Shown here one piece after another: positions 24,587 through 34,899 of a stretch of 64,000 bases of DNA. A model generated the notes under the pieces. It ran no database searches, was not told the origin of the DNA, and was given only the letters and a program-made list of their open reading frames with translations. The stretch is from Pezicula radicicola (Eukaryota; Ascomycota; Leotiomycetes; Helotiales; Dermateaceae). The stretch lies in the NCBI GenBank assembly GCA_003008705.1, contig PDUO01000025.1:3709-67708 (forward strand), written 5' to 3'. The translations under genes were made by a program, and so were the position numbers. Position 1 is the stretch's first letter; each line of letters begins with the position of its first letter.

Positions 24587-25345
24587 CGTACCCGCTACTT
24601 AGATCGTCTGTCTGTTGGACCACAACACAACTCTGGCTAGGATGTATGTAAGCTAGAAGACACCTGTGGTAACAAGAATATGAGAATTTTTTGAGAAATC
24701 TTCAAAGGCCGTGGTGGATTTTCAATTGGGATCTCTTAGTACTTATGGACCTATCGCCGACCCCACAGCCGCATGTACTGTACGTACTTTCAGGGTTAAC
24801 CCCACGCCAGCTAACCGGCTTTGCTGGAAGATCGCCTATTGGCGGCCAGACCCAACATCGAACCAACAATCACATCTGGTGCATAATACATGGGTGCGAA
24901 ACCAGGCAAGCACCTCCGTATATGGAAGACGTGCCCGGCGTTTTACCACTTCTTATTTGCCCCAATGTGCCTCAATATCCACACTACCCTAGTAGATAGT
25001 AACATCTCTCTCTCTCTCCTAAATGGACTTTATTCATTTTGACCGTGCCACAAAGAAAAAAAAAACGTTCATTCAATGAGGGGATAGTCGGTACCTAAAT
25101 AGGCGATGCCCGCAAGCGCGTCCGAACAGCTGAGCATTGAAGTGGACCTGTATGTTAGATTTCGAGGGTGCTACTGTACGGAAGGGGGTCTCAAGAAATA
25201 AGTGTCACCCCACTAGCCAGACTCCACCATTCTGCTAATTAGCTAGACTAAATAAGGCAAGAAAGTAATGCGACTTTTACCTTGATCTCTGACATAGTTT
25301 TTGACTTGGTTTCTTATTCAATTTAACTTAATTTAACTTAATTCC
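24587..25345. other. Intergenic region
   Basis: Upstream of the methyltransferase. It contains a CT run near 25006-25019 and an A-run near 25056-25066. No gene is recognised; ORFs at 24691-24999 are unsupported. It must contain the methyltransferase promoter. Confidence 0.5.
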
Positions 25346-25642
25346 TAACTTAATAGAGAGTCTAGGTAGTCTAACTTTTTTAAGCCTTTCTAGCATCAAA
25401 TATATATACTTATTAAAATTCTCTATTTTTGTATAGAAATATTATTATCTTATATCAGTAACAGCCTCCTTTAGTTACTCTAAACTCTATTCCTTAATAA
25501 TACCTACTTAAGAACCTTCTAGATATACTTAATAGGGCTTAAATTAGGAGAAGAAGAAGGCTACTTCATGGAAGTAATAACATATTTAAGTCCAGCTAGA
25601 TTAAAATTCTTCTCCTAATATACCTTATATAGTTGTTTAGTC
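25346..25642 (-). mobile_element. Tc1/mariner-like transposase remnant, AT-degraded
   Basis: On the minus strand the degraded frame reads SPNLSPIK at about 25552-25529. This corresponds to the SPDLNPIE signature of Tc1/mariner transposases, followed by remnants matching the usual end of the enzyme (RNRV, DNISIQK, KGLKKV). Stop codons are frequent, and most changes are C-to-T or G-to-A, as expected from RIP. No inverted repeats were found at the edges, so this is a fragment. The same signature occurs in the complete copy at 61685-63033. Confidence 0.6.
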
Positions 25643-25961
25643 GGTCCCTTTGTTACCACGAGTACGGGAATGGCATCGACAAAAGATGGGAAACAAGGCA
25701 GCCAAAGAGAATAATTGAGTATCTAAAAGCGCAACCTCATTAGCAGAGTGCCTTTTTACGGAACTCGTCATTTTCATTTTGCTGTAATTGGTTCCGCAAC
25801 AGCATTCATAATCTCATTTACTTCCTCCTCTGTATACGATGCGATTTCGGTCCTAGAATCCGAAGGAATTCCCTTCTTATCATTCTCCTTAGCCTATCCA
25901 CGGGTTAGCGCAGTCATTATATTGTATTCCTACTAAAAGTCTCATTATATCATCTTCACAA

Positions 25962-26665
25962 CTAGTAGGCACCAGAAAGAAAAGGATTACAACTCACCAC
26001 CCGCCTCTCCCTCTCCCTCATCTTCCACTCTATCCACGCCCTCTTCGTAACCTCCTCAAAAACAAACACAAAATTCTCCCTCGTATATCCCTTCTTTCTC
26101 AAATACTTGGGAATATCCTCATCGCTCTCAAAAATGCAAACCTCTTTCCCAAACGGAGTATACCCAATCCTCTGATGCCACTCTATGACCTCCGTAAAAT
26201 GAACCAGAGTATCAATTACAATCCTCTCAGCACCTATCTCTCCAAAAGCAAGTTCTCGTCTATGTTCATGGCATATATTTGCGAAACCGCGGCCTCTGAA
26301 TTCGGGGTAGATGAAGCCGTTGCCTAGATATACTGTGTTTAGTGTGTTGGGATTTAGAGGGGGTCCGTGATGGATTGTGGTTGAGATTGCGCCAGAGCCG
26401 ATGGGTTTGTTGGAGATGGTTTCATAGTAAAGGTAGTGCCACCTGGTTCCTGCTTTTATCTCGTTGAGCATTCTGGGGACTTTTTCTGCTAGCCACTTTT
26501 CTTTTATTAGTGTATTCTTCGGCAAGGGTGGAAGCAGAGAGCTCTCGCCTCTAGGGCCAGGTCACTTACTCCACATGCGATTCTTTGCTTGGTCAGTTCT
26601 GTGACGTGTGATGGATTCAATGGGTCAATAGATATAGCTGTCAGCGGCCCAATTATGGTTGCCAT
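25962..26665 (-). CDS. GNAT-family N-acetyltransferase
   Basis: Two exons, 26665-26570 and 26516-25962, join to 216 residues. The 53-bp intron has a GTAAGT donor, keeps phase 0, and adds MATIIGPLTAISIDP to the start. The GNAT fold is supported by the hydrophobic strand LGNGFIYPEF followed by the acetyl-CoA pyrophosphate loop FRGRGFA (about residues 105-111). After it come the helix and strand ERIVIDTLVHFTEVIEWHQR and IGYTPFGKEV. Substrate unknown; a small-molecule or antibiotic-type acetyltransferase fits best. It lies between a methyltransferase and a broken monooxygenase, so a former metabolic cluster is possible. Confidence 0.85.
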
Positions 26666-27390
26666 GGTCAAGAATATGGAAATTTCGGGGCTGGGATTGC
26701 AAGGAACAAAGACAGGCGCGGTTTGTGTTGTTAAAATTGCTTTTAGGAACTACGTTTCTATATAATGATGAGGTGAGAAAGGAGCGGTTTTACTGGAACA
26801 AACATGTGTGATGGACTTTCAACAATAATTTATAGAAGTTCCACTTACGCCAAGGAAGGTGATTCCCCCCACTTTCGTACACTCTGTTGGGTGTGTCACA
26901 TGATGACTAGGTCACATGATAGGCACTAGTTCACTACCTAGTTCCCTTGGTGCTGGGCCTTACTTGTAGTTAGCTCTTCTTCCTTCTCTTTCTTCCTCAG
27001 AGACGACTTTAGCTTAGAAATAGCCAATTGGTATACAATTGCCTATATTCTCGTGCCGTTCATTTCCCATCACACACTCTGAACAAACTCTATGAGAAGA
27101 AACTCAAAATGATTCGGATAGTCACTGCGGCAGTACGAAGGCATTTAAAGTTATTCAGGGGTATCAAGATTTGGAATATTTAGAAAGGCTTGGCTTACAT
27201 AGTTGCCGTGCTATCTTGCCAGCATTTACATACTAGATTGTTTTTCAAAGCTCGCTTATTGATGACAATATTATCTGTAGAGATGAAGAGACAGTGCTAT
27301 ACGAACTGTACAAGATCACGACATATTAGTTTCCCAGACGTCCCCTAGAGGCACACCAAAAATTGATCCTAATTCTCATCGATGTCTATT
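26666..27390. other. Intergenic region
   Basis: About 725 bp between the GNAT gene and the monooxygenase remnant. No gene or repeat is recognised. The GNAT promoter lies at its left end. Confidence 0.5.
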
Positions 27391-27540
27391 CATGTCGAAT
27401 CGCCTTTCACTCAAGTCGGCGCCAGAACTAGAGGTGTTTATCTTACCGCTTTTGAGGGACGTTGGTATGGATCTTCGAGAAAAAGAGCCTGAACTTTTCA
27501 AGAGATGCTACTTTCAGGTGGCTACATGCTTAGCTAGGGA

Positions 27541-28254
27541 GACTATTGCTCAGCCAAACATGCCGAAACGATTTTCATCGGAGGACTCGTTCCAAAGCAA
27601 ACAACCGACGCCATTAAAACCATCCGTACCGAAGCAGCAGCTGTTGGTCGTGACCCTAACTCCATCAAAGTCTTTGCCTCTATGAACCCAATTCTCGGAC
27701 GAACGCTTGAGAAGGCGCAAGCCAAGTACGACAGGGCCATGGGAAATGCTGATATTGTTGGCGCCTTATCACGATTTTCCGGCTTCACTGGTATTGACAT
27801 GTCAAAACATCCTCTCGATCAAGTCTTCAAACTCACAGAAAAACCTAGTGATAACACCGTTCAATCATTGATCCGTGACTTCAATGCTGGAGTGGGTGAT
27901 AATGGGGAACCTTGGACTTCACGACACTTGGGTGAATGTATGGCTTTGGGTGGTTTACATCCTGCGCCTGTAGGGACTCCAGCTATGGTTGCTGATGCTA
28001 TACAAGAATGGATCGATGTGGCTGATGTGGATGGTTTTAACATCCCTTATACGAGTAATCCAGGTAGCTTTGAGGATGTTGTGGAATTGCTTGTGTTGCA
28101 GAGGATGGGTATGATGTGGGAGGATTATGCGGTGCCTGGTGGTACTTTGAGGGAGAATATGTATGGTGTTAAGGGACAGACGAGACTGAGGGATGATCAT
28201 TATGGGAGTAAATTCAAGTGGGGGGAAGACAAGAATAATGGGCAAGTAGTTTGA
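27541..28254 (+). pseudogene. 5'-broken NtaA-type FMN-dependent monooxygenase
   Basis: The open part codes about 235 residues of the C-terminal half of a luciferase-like, reduced-flavin-dependent monooxygenase of the nitrilotriacetate/dimethyl-sulfide type. Segments include KHAETIFIGGLVPKQTTDAI, VGRDPNSIKVFASM, GECMALGGLHPAPVGTPAMV and DVDGFNIPYTSNPGSFEDVV. Full-length members are about 450-500 residues. Going upstream in this frame there is a TAG at 27535, and the usual N-terminal barrel half is not recognisable. No intron rescues it, so the gene is probably 5'-truncated or decayed. An ATG at 27682 could give a 190-residue fragment, but that would lack most of the flavin site. Confidence 0.75.
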
Positions 28255-28903
28255 TATTTCATATTCGAACAGCGTAAATTTACAGAATATTCTCGGGCAT
28301 CAGGCTCGGTGAGTTAAGGCTGTCCCTGCTAATCTACAACGGGCTGCTTGGAATTGATGTTAAGCGGGCCGCCACGCGCTTCGATTAGTTTTGAAATTTA
28401 TAGCATCTCGGCCAAAACCTACTCTATGCTCTCAATCTGATACTTTAGAAAGCTTTAAGAGATGGGGACGATCACACCTCTAAAATTATTAATACCAATT
28501 TGGAATTTATAAATAAACAAAAGAGTGAAGAGAGGGGACAGAAGTAGAAAAGCGTGTCGTCGTGGTGAGAGAAATTGATAAAACTTCTTTGGGGATATCT
28601 GGAAGTGACCGTAATAATAGGCAATGTTAAAGTGTTAGATTTTAAGAATTTACACACTAATTATCTTGAGTTTCTTCATAATATACAAAGGATTTGTCAA
28701 GGCTTAAAAAACTACTTGAGAAATTTCTCTTCAGAAATAAGTTTCCTCCAGTCTATCATACTAGACTTCAGCAAGGATTTTCTGCCTCCCCAAGTCACTA
28801 ATTTCCATCTCCTAGTCCTTAAAGCAGTATCATACTTTCCTAAGTGTTTTCGCTATGGATTTTTTTGATCACATGTTAACACCCACTCCTGATAGGACAT
28901 CAA
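28255..28903. other. Intergenic region
   Basis: 650 bp between the monooxygenase remnant and the regulator pseudogene. No recognisable feature. Confidence 0.5.
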
Positions 28904-31076
28904 GTGCGTGCACGCAGCTCACCGAGCATTCTAGCAAGAACGTCACAAGCGGCAGAGTATCTAGGCACATTTTGGCCTACTAAACGACCACGCGTGGCAG
29001 TAGCATGCCCACGCTGTAAGGCGCGGAAACAAAAGGTGAGTCATTTCAGATCTACAATAGCGCTAGCAATTATGAGGGAGCTAATTCTAATGTAACTGTG
29101 ATGGTACACTTCCACGTTGCTCAAGCTGCATCAGCGAAGCTGCAGATTGTCAATATGCTGCCCCCATTAGAGCATCTGTTTCTGCAAACAGGTTGTACAT
29201 CAAGGCTCTGGAGGAGCGTGTTGCTAAACTAGAGGGCGAGCTTCAGGCCATGAGAAGACAAGGTGTTGCTGAAGCATCGCCAGATTTTCCGCAAACGCAG
29301 CATTCAAGCGAGGAGCATCCAATTTCATCAGTAGATCATCGCTCGGATAACACTGATCCGGAAAAGATTGGATCTCTCTTTGGAAGCCAGCGGAGGATAT
29401 GTGGGGGCATCTTCTACCATCTCGATGGGTCGGCTAGTCACAGATATTGTAAAGCGTCGGGACCAATCCGAAGAGGTAGCCAACGACATTGTTGAGGAAA
29501 TAGTTACCAACAAGCCACTAGATTCTAGCTGTGATATTTGCTCACCTGACATTTTTGAGCTAGAGGAGCTCATGTTGCTGTGCGACGACATCGCACAACA
29601 ACTTTTAGATGGGTATCTAAAGCATACATCTACTTGCTGGTCAGTTCTGCATACTACTCAGATCGCAGAGTGGTATTCTCGGAGATAGTTTCTTGGTGAT
29701 GTTGTTGAAAGAAGTTTATTGCACCTTGTCTATGCCAATGGATGTCGGTATCTGGAAACAACTGGAGAAACAGGAAACATTTCGCCGCAAAGATATTATT
29801 TGGCGGCTGCAGAATACTTAGAGGAGATTCTGCAATATCAGGATATCAGAGCAATACAGGTTCTTCTGTTATTGGGAATCTATTCGCTACGAACGCCTCT
29901 TGGACCTGGTTCATGGTAGGACTTTTTAGTTCTGTTATGAGATTTGTGCTAAACGCGATTACAGGAATTATGTCAGACTCGCCATGCAGATGTGCATCGA
30001 GCTTGGCTACCACCGGAGAGCACCGACAATCTTAGAGCATACGATGGGAATGAGATGAGGTACAGGTGTTCGGGACTTGCTATTCTCTAGATCGCCTAGT
30101 GTCAATTTCGTTGGGTCGACCCTTTGCAATATCAGACCGTGATATCGATGTTAACGTAAGAAGTATACTGAATTAGTGCCGAGACTCAAGCTGACTGGAC
30201 TAGTTGCCGTTGGACATTGATGAAAACTGTGAGGAATCACTTCAGAAACTAGATTTGGCACCCAAACTTCAAGCACTTCAATGTCATGCTTTCGACATAC
30301 AATTGAAATGCGTCGGATCGAGTCCATGATACAACAAGAGGTTTACCGAGTGGATAACTCTTCTAAACCTCTCGATGAGAAGTTTGACTACTTCATCACT
30401 ATGCTAGTGCAATAGAAAGCCGAGATACCTGTTCCAGACCCAAGAAAAATCCCAATGTGTGTGAAACCATATGATGGCTACGATTACTATGTAAGCTACC
30501 GCCATCAACCAGATACAGTTGTTTTATCGACTTTGGAGCAGCTTCACTTTTATTACAACACCCTTCGCCTACATTTGTACCCACAGCTATTTTCACCAGA
30601 TGTGCCCAAGAAATATATTTCGGCTTGTGCAGAAGCATGCATCGGTATATACAATACATTCAAAAGACTTCACCACAATTTCATTGTAGACTATTCTCTA
30701 TGGGCTTTACAGACAGTATTTTTGTCAGGTATGTTCCGTCAGAACTATTCTATGCTCGCCTTATTAAACTACCGCAGGTTTGACTCTTATATTCTGTGTC
30801 TGGCACTCCCCAGAAGACTTCTACAAAGTCACAGCCAACAATGCACTGAACGCATGCAGTATTCTCCTCTATGTCATCACAGAACGATGGTCACCTGCCA
30901 AAAGATACGGCGATGCATTCGAAAAGATCAAACAAAGCGTTCTTGACCCAGTCGCAGAGGGAAAACATCGACCTCGTGGTGGAATCAGAGGCCTTCTACT
31001 TCACCAACCGAGGGCGGGCCAGATGTATAAAGATATATTTGAGAATTTTGGGTTGGATTTGGACCTGTATAAGTAG
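28904..31076 (+). pseudogene. Broken Zn2Cys6 transcription factor
   Basis: A typical fungal regulator by order of parts. The Zn2Cys6 cluster is split by an intron: CPRCKARKQK at about 29000-29035, then CDGTLPRCSSCISEAADCQY from 29097. A coiled-coil linker follows (LYIKALEERVAKLEGEL), then a fungal transcription-factor middle region (LSLEASGGYVGASSTIS, LLHLVYANGCRYLETTGETG, VQVLLLLGIYSLR-type repeats). The C-terminus is FENFGLDLDLYK. It is broken several times. The cluster intron (donor at 29036) ends in AAC instead of AG. There is a frame change near 29360, a TAG after WYSRR at about 29686, and further frame problems near 30055. Another TAG follows LVQ near 30412. A normal intron at about 30729-30779 remains. 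Confidence 0.8.
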
Positions 31077-32072
31077 AAAGAGATTATAGGGTAATATTAT
31101 CAATACCTTTGAAAAAGAAATAGACACTAATTTACAAAGTATAGTTTAGCTAATAATAGAGTGTAGTCGGAATAGTAATACGCTGTTGAGAGGTAATTTG
31201 TTAATTTGACTTTTTTTGTTATAATAACTTCTTTTCCGAAGTTCTAATGTATTTCGAATCGAATATTCGCTATCTGTGAGTAGCTCTATACTCCGACGGC
31301 ATAGTTGTATTATTATGATGGTCAGACCCAAGGTGCAATTCCCCCCCTTTTTTAAGCGACGACATATCATTAGACCAATATAAGCACCATGGAGACAAAG
31401 GCAAGATGCCGTGGAGGAAATTCATAAAGCCAGACTAGCGAATTGTCCGCCCGCAATAAGCTTTCAATAGCAAGCGGAATGACAGAAGAAAAGTCCTTGA
31501 AAAGTCAAAAGACCTCAAGCTTCAAATTAATTCAAGAGACTCTTTATATTACAAGATTTTCTCAAGACTCTATTAAGAGTTACAACTCTGGATTAGACTT
31601 GTTAATTCTCTGTTCAGGTTCTAGTTCTCCCTCATCCTCTGATCGTGTGACTTGGGGTCCTTCAAGAGGTTACATCATAGGTACGACGCGTAAACATGCG
31701 ACTTATTGCTTTTTAGTTGCTTTTTCTCCTATTTTCCTCAATATCTTCTATATCTTGTCTAACATCCATCCACCTTTACATCATTCAATTGACTCTTCGA
31801 CTTCGTTACTACAACAGTAATCGCCGGATTCGATATCCAGGGCACCCGACGACGACGCTGTTTGCATTATATTGTGTCAGTAGGTGAGCAAATCCCTTTT
31901 TCTTTCTGTGGAAGATAAGAGCGTAGGATCTTGGGTTTAAGCCTCATCGTGAGAGCTCATTGGAGTTCCTGTTCTGCTTCAATTGGGTCACGAACCCTGG
32001 AAGCATCTGCTTTGAGTAACCCAGTTGGTTTGAGTAATTCACTTACATCTGGCAGTATCGAAACATTGCACC
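31077..32072. other. Intergenic region
   Basis: 1 kb. Contains a C-run near 31340 and a CT-rich stretch at about 31620-31760, the latter likely in the leader or promoter of the next gene. No gene recognised. Confidence 0.5.
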
Positions 32073-33194
32073 ATGCCGACCACACGGAAGCGAGCAAGCA
32101 CCTTGAAGGATCCGCCCGAATCGACGACCAAAAAGCGTGGTGCTGCGAAGAACACCTCACCTACTCCAAACAAGAAGTCTAAGCTAGAGAAGGACCAGAA
32201 GACTATTGAGGAAACGATCGATAATGCAGAGGATGCAGTCGGAGAAGAGAAGGTAATTGAAAAACAGACCAACGAGGCAGAGAAGAAGAGCGACGATGAG
32301 AGAGTTAAGGAGTTGCAGGCAAGAGAGGAGGCTGTCAAGAAGAGGGAGGACGTAGTAGCTGCAAGAGAAAAGGCGCTAAGTAAACAGAATGGGGATAAGA
32401 ATGCTTTTGACGAGGAGGATGTCAAGAAGTCAGTGAAGAAAGATGATGAGAAGAAGGCCCAACATATCGCGAACAACGCGTCCGTTATTGAAGACCCGGA
32501 ACGCGAGGCTACCGTACCCTCCTCCATTACCGAGAAATGTATCATCTACTTCTTATTTCGCAGTAGGCTCAACGTCGAGGATCCACAAGGAATTGAAGAC
32601 ATCGCACGCAGTTACATCATTCTTCGACCTCTTCCGCTTGGCGCAAATATTGGTGAAGGCCCTCTCGAAGACTCAGGAGACGCTCGACTTTTGGTTCTGC
32701 CTAAGAAAGTGCTCCCTAAGAGCGCCAAAGATCGCTTCTTGATGTTCGTAGAGAAGCCTAAGGCCTCAGTCAAGGACTTGAAGGAGCAGTTTTCAAGCTG
32801 GGAATATGCCACTAAGACTGCTGGAACAAGTCATACTCCTGCTGCTACTCCTTTCGTAGAACGAATCTACGCCATTACTAAGACCGGTCGAGAATCCCAC
32901 CTCGCTTATCACATCACTGTCCCAGAAATCGGCAAAGTTCAGAGGGAATTTGGCCTCCACGAGAATGGTAGGTATGTGGTCTCGGTCAAAAACCCAGAAA
33001 CCCCTGCCCCTGGCAATGCAGGCCTGCCCAACCCAGCCAAATATCCAGAGGAAGCCCAAAAGAAATTCCATGGCCTTCGACGGATGGCTTTGGACCCGGA
33101 ATTTCTCAACTATGAAAACTCACAGGTCCTGATCATCGGCGCCGGTATTGGCAAGATGGGAAAGGCCCTCGAGGAACAAATCAAGGACGCATGA
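32073..33194 (+). CDS. Conserved fungal protein of unknown function, early stop
   Basis: A single-exon frame of 373 residues. The N-terminus is basic (MPTTRKRAS), then a long charged coiled-coil-like region of lysine and glutamate runs to about residue 150. The second half is a compact domain: SITEKCIIYFLFRSRLN, EDIARSYIILRPLPLGA, RLLVLPKKVLPKS, FVERIYAITKTGRESHLAYH. I recognise this as a pattern conserved in ascomycetes but know no firm function. The frame ends at TGA 33192-33194. The same frame then stays open to TAG at 33312-33314 with an acidic, protein-like tail (PEEEMIKLEEEYDPVFADLG). The TGA is therefore probably a recent nonsense change or a truncated allele. A nuclear location is plausible from the basic start. 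Confidence 0.75.
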   Translation: MPTTRKRASTLKDPPESTTKKRGAAKNTSPTPNKKSKLEKDQKTIEETIDNAEDAVGEEKVIEKQTNEAEKKSDDERVKELQAREEAVKKREDVVAAREKALSKQNGDKNAFDEEDVKKSVKKDDEKKAQHIANNASVIEDPEREATVPSSITEKCIIYFLFRSRLNVEDPQGIEDIARSYIILRPLPLGANIGEGPLEDSGDARLLVLPKKVLPKSAKDRFLMFVEKPKASVKDLKEQFSSWEYATKTAGTSHTPAATPFVERIYAITKTGRESHLAYHITVPEIGKVQREFGLHENGRYVVSVKNPETPAPGNAGLPNPAKYPEEAQKKFHGLRRMALDPEFLNYENSQVLIIGAGIGKMGKALEEQIKDA

Positions 33195-33314
33195 GATGAT
33201 GAAAAGGATAAGCCGGAAGAGGAGATGATTAAGTTGGAAGAGGAATATGATCCTGTTTTTGCGGATCTGGGGTTGAATTCGAAGGAGTATGAGAAGATGC
33301 AGACCAAGTGGTAG

Positions 33315-34899
33315 ATAGTGTCTAAAGTCATTTGGGCCCGGTGGGCGGTATGAACGAGTAACTAAAATGATAGCAGCGCCTTGATTTTAGGTAGCACGTG
33401 TTGCTAGACTCTGTATTTTATAATCACGATTCTACATTCCTTCTCAAGTCGAGATCTTTCAACAACAAAATCGTACAGCGAGCGTCGAAATAAACTTCAT
33501 TCATTCGAGGAATCCAATATTTTTTGTATGTAGTAACAAGGCTCGTGGTTGAGAGCTGCAGTAAGCGCTCACGAATCTGCCTCCAACTAGACAACGTGTC
33601 GTTCGGTACATCTTTCCATTCACTTCATACATATGAGGTGGCGAAATAACTGCCTGACCGTCGTGTTGGGCTGAGCTGTGCCCCCCCTCCGGCTCCTATC
33701 CAAGATTCGGTAGTATTTTTCAGTGATAGGGTCAATGACTGAGAAAGCCGATCGGCCTAGATTTAGAAAAGTCCTTGGCAGGCCGGAGGAATTCATCTCA
33801 AGCCCGTTTCCACAAAGTATGAATATATTTAGGTGAGGCTGTAGGATGTCGGGGAGGTTGTCTTCGGAGTATCAAGCCGATCTCACCACCCTATTCCCTA
33901 AGCGATGAACCAAGGAGGGTGAGACACATAACACGCACCACCCTACATATCTCTCGGATAGATTACCCCTCAATAATCCCAATAAGTCAACTTACTAATG
34001 CTAACCCATGCCTTTCGTGTCCATTTCTCAAGGCACATGATACAACCCGCCCGCGCCACATCAGGTATGAGTAAGCACAGCCAGAAATGCCTATAACTCA
34101 CCATATCTGTCTATCTAATATCTATCTCTAGCATGGAAGAATGTTAGGAACAATTCCGAGCAGAACGCAAAGATAGTCCGAGAATGTTAGAAAGCAGTCA
34201 AACAATGTTTTCGGGACTTAGGCTAATCTAAATAAACCTGTCGATAGTACAGAGAGAAGAGAGGCTACAAGTACTGGTCAAGTATAACTAAGAGCTACTA
34301 ATCTTACAGAGAAAGAATAGTTAGGAATTTATGTGGAACCAACTAGACGGATAGATGCAATAGTGAAGCTAATAGATAATAATCCCCTCTAATATATTTC
34401 TCCTCCTATTAGTAATCGGCCTATAGGAGCTGTTAAGAATTATTCTAATTCTTTAGATGTTATCATAGATTCAATACAGACTGGTAGTTGCACAAGACCA
34501 CAGATTCCTTTACCTGATTTCTCCAACAGATAGGTTCGAATGAGCTCTGTTTCCATTATAATCGACTCGTATTCCTTCCTAACCTTCCGGCATTGAAGGT
34601 ATTTAATAAGCGAGCTATTCTATCAGAAAACGCCAGAAATTGACACGAAGTTACGAATAGCTTCATTGACTAGGTAACTGGCAATCGATAAAGAATCACC
34701 TATTTACATGACTATATTAGCATTGCAACTACTACTACCTATTTATAGTTTTCTATTTTAAGACAAATGATATAAGTATAATGGAGAGAGAATTTAACGT
34801 AGCGCCATCCTTATACCTGTGTAATATTCCGAGTTGAGGTAGAGATAATTGTTGGAGATAGAAAGCTTAAGCCTATTCATTGTAGGCAAAAGAAAAAGT
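33315..34899. other. Gene-free stretch 3' of the HET gene
   Basis: 1.6 kb with no convincing gene. 33845-33975 shows weak similarity to 37125-37310 on the other side of the HET gene. The rest is moderately AT-rich with no element ends recognised. Confidence 0.5.
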
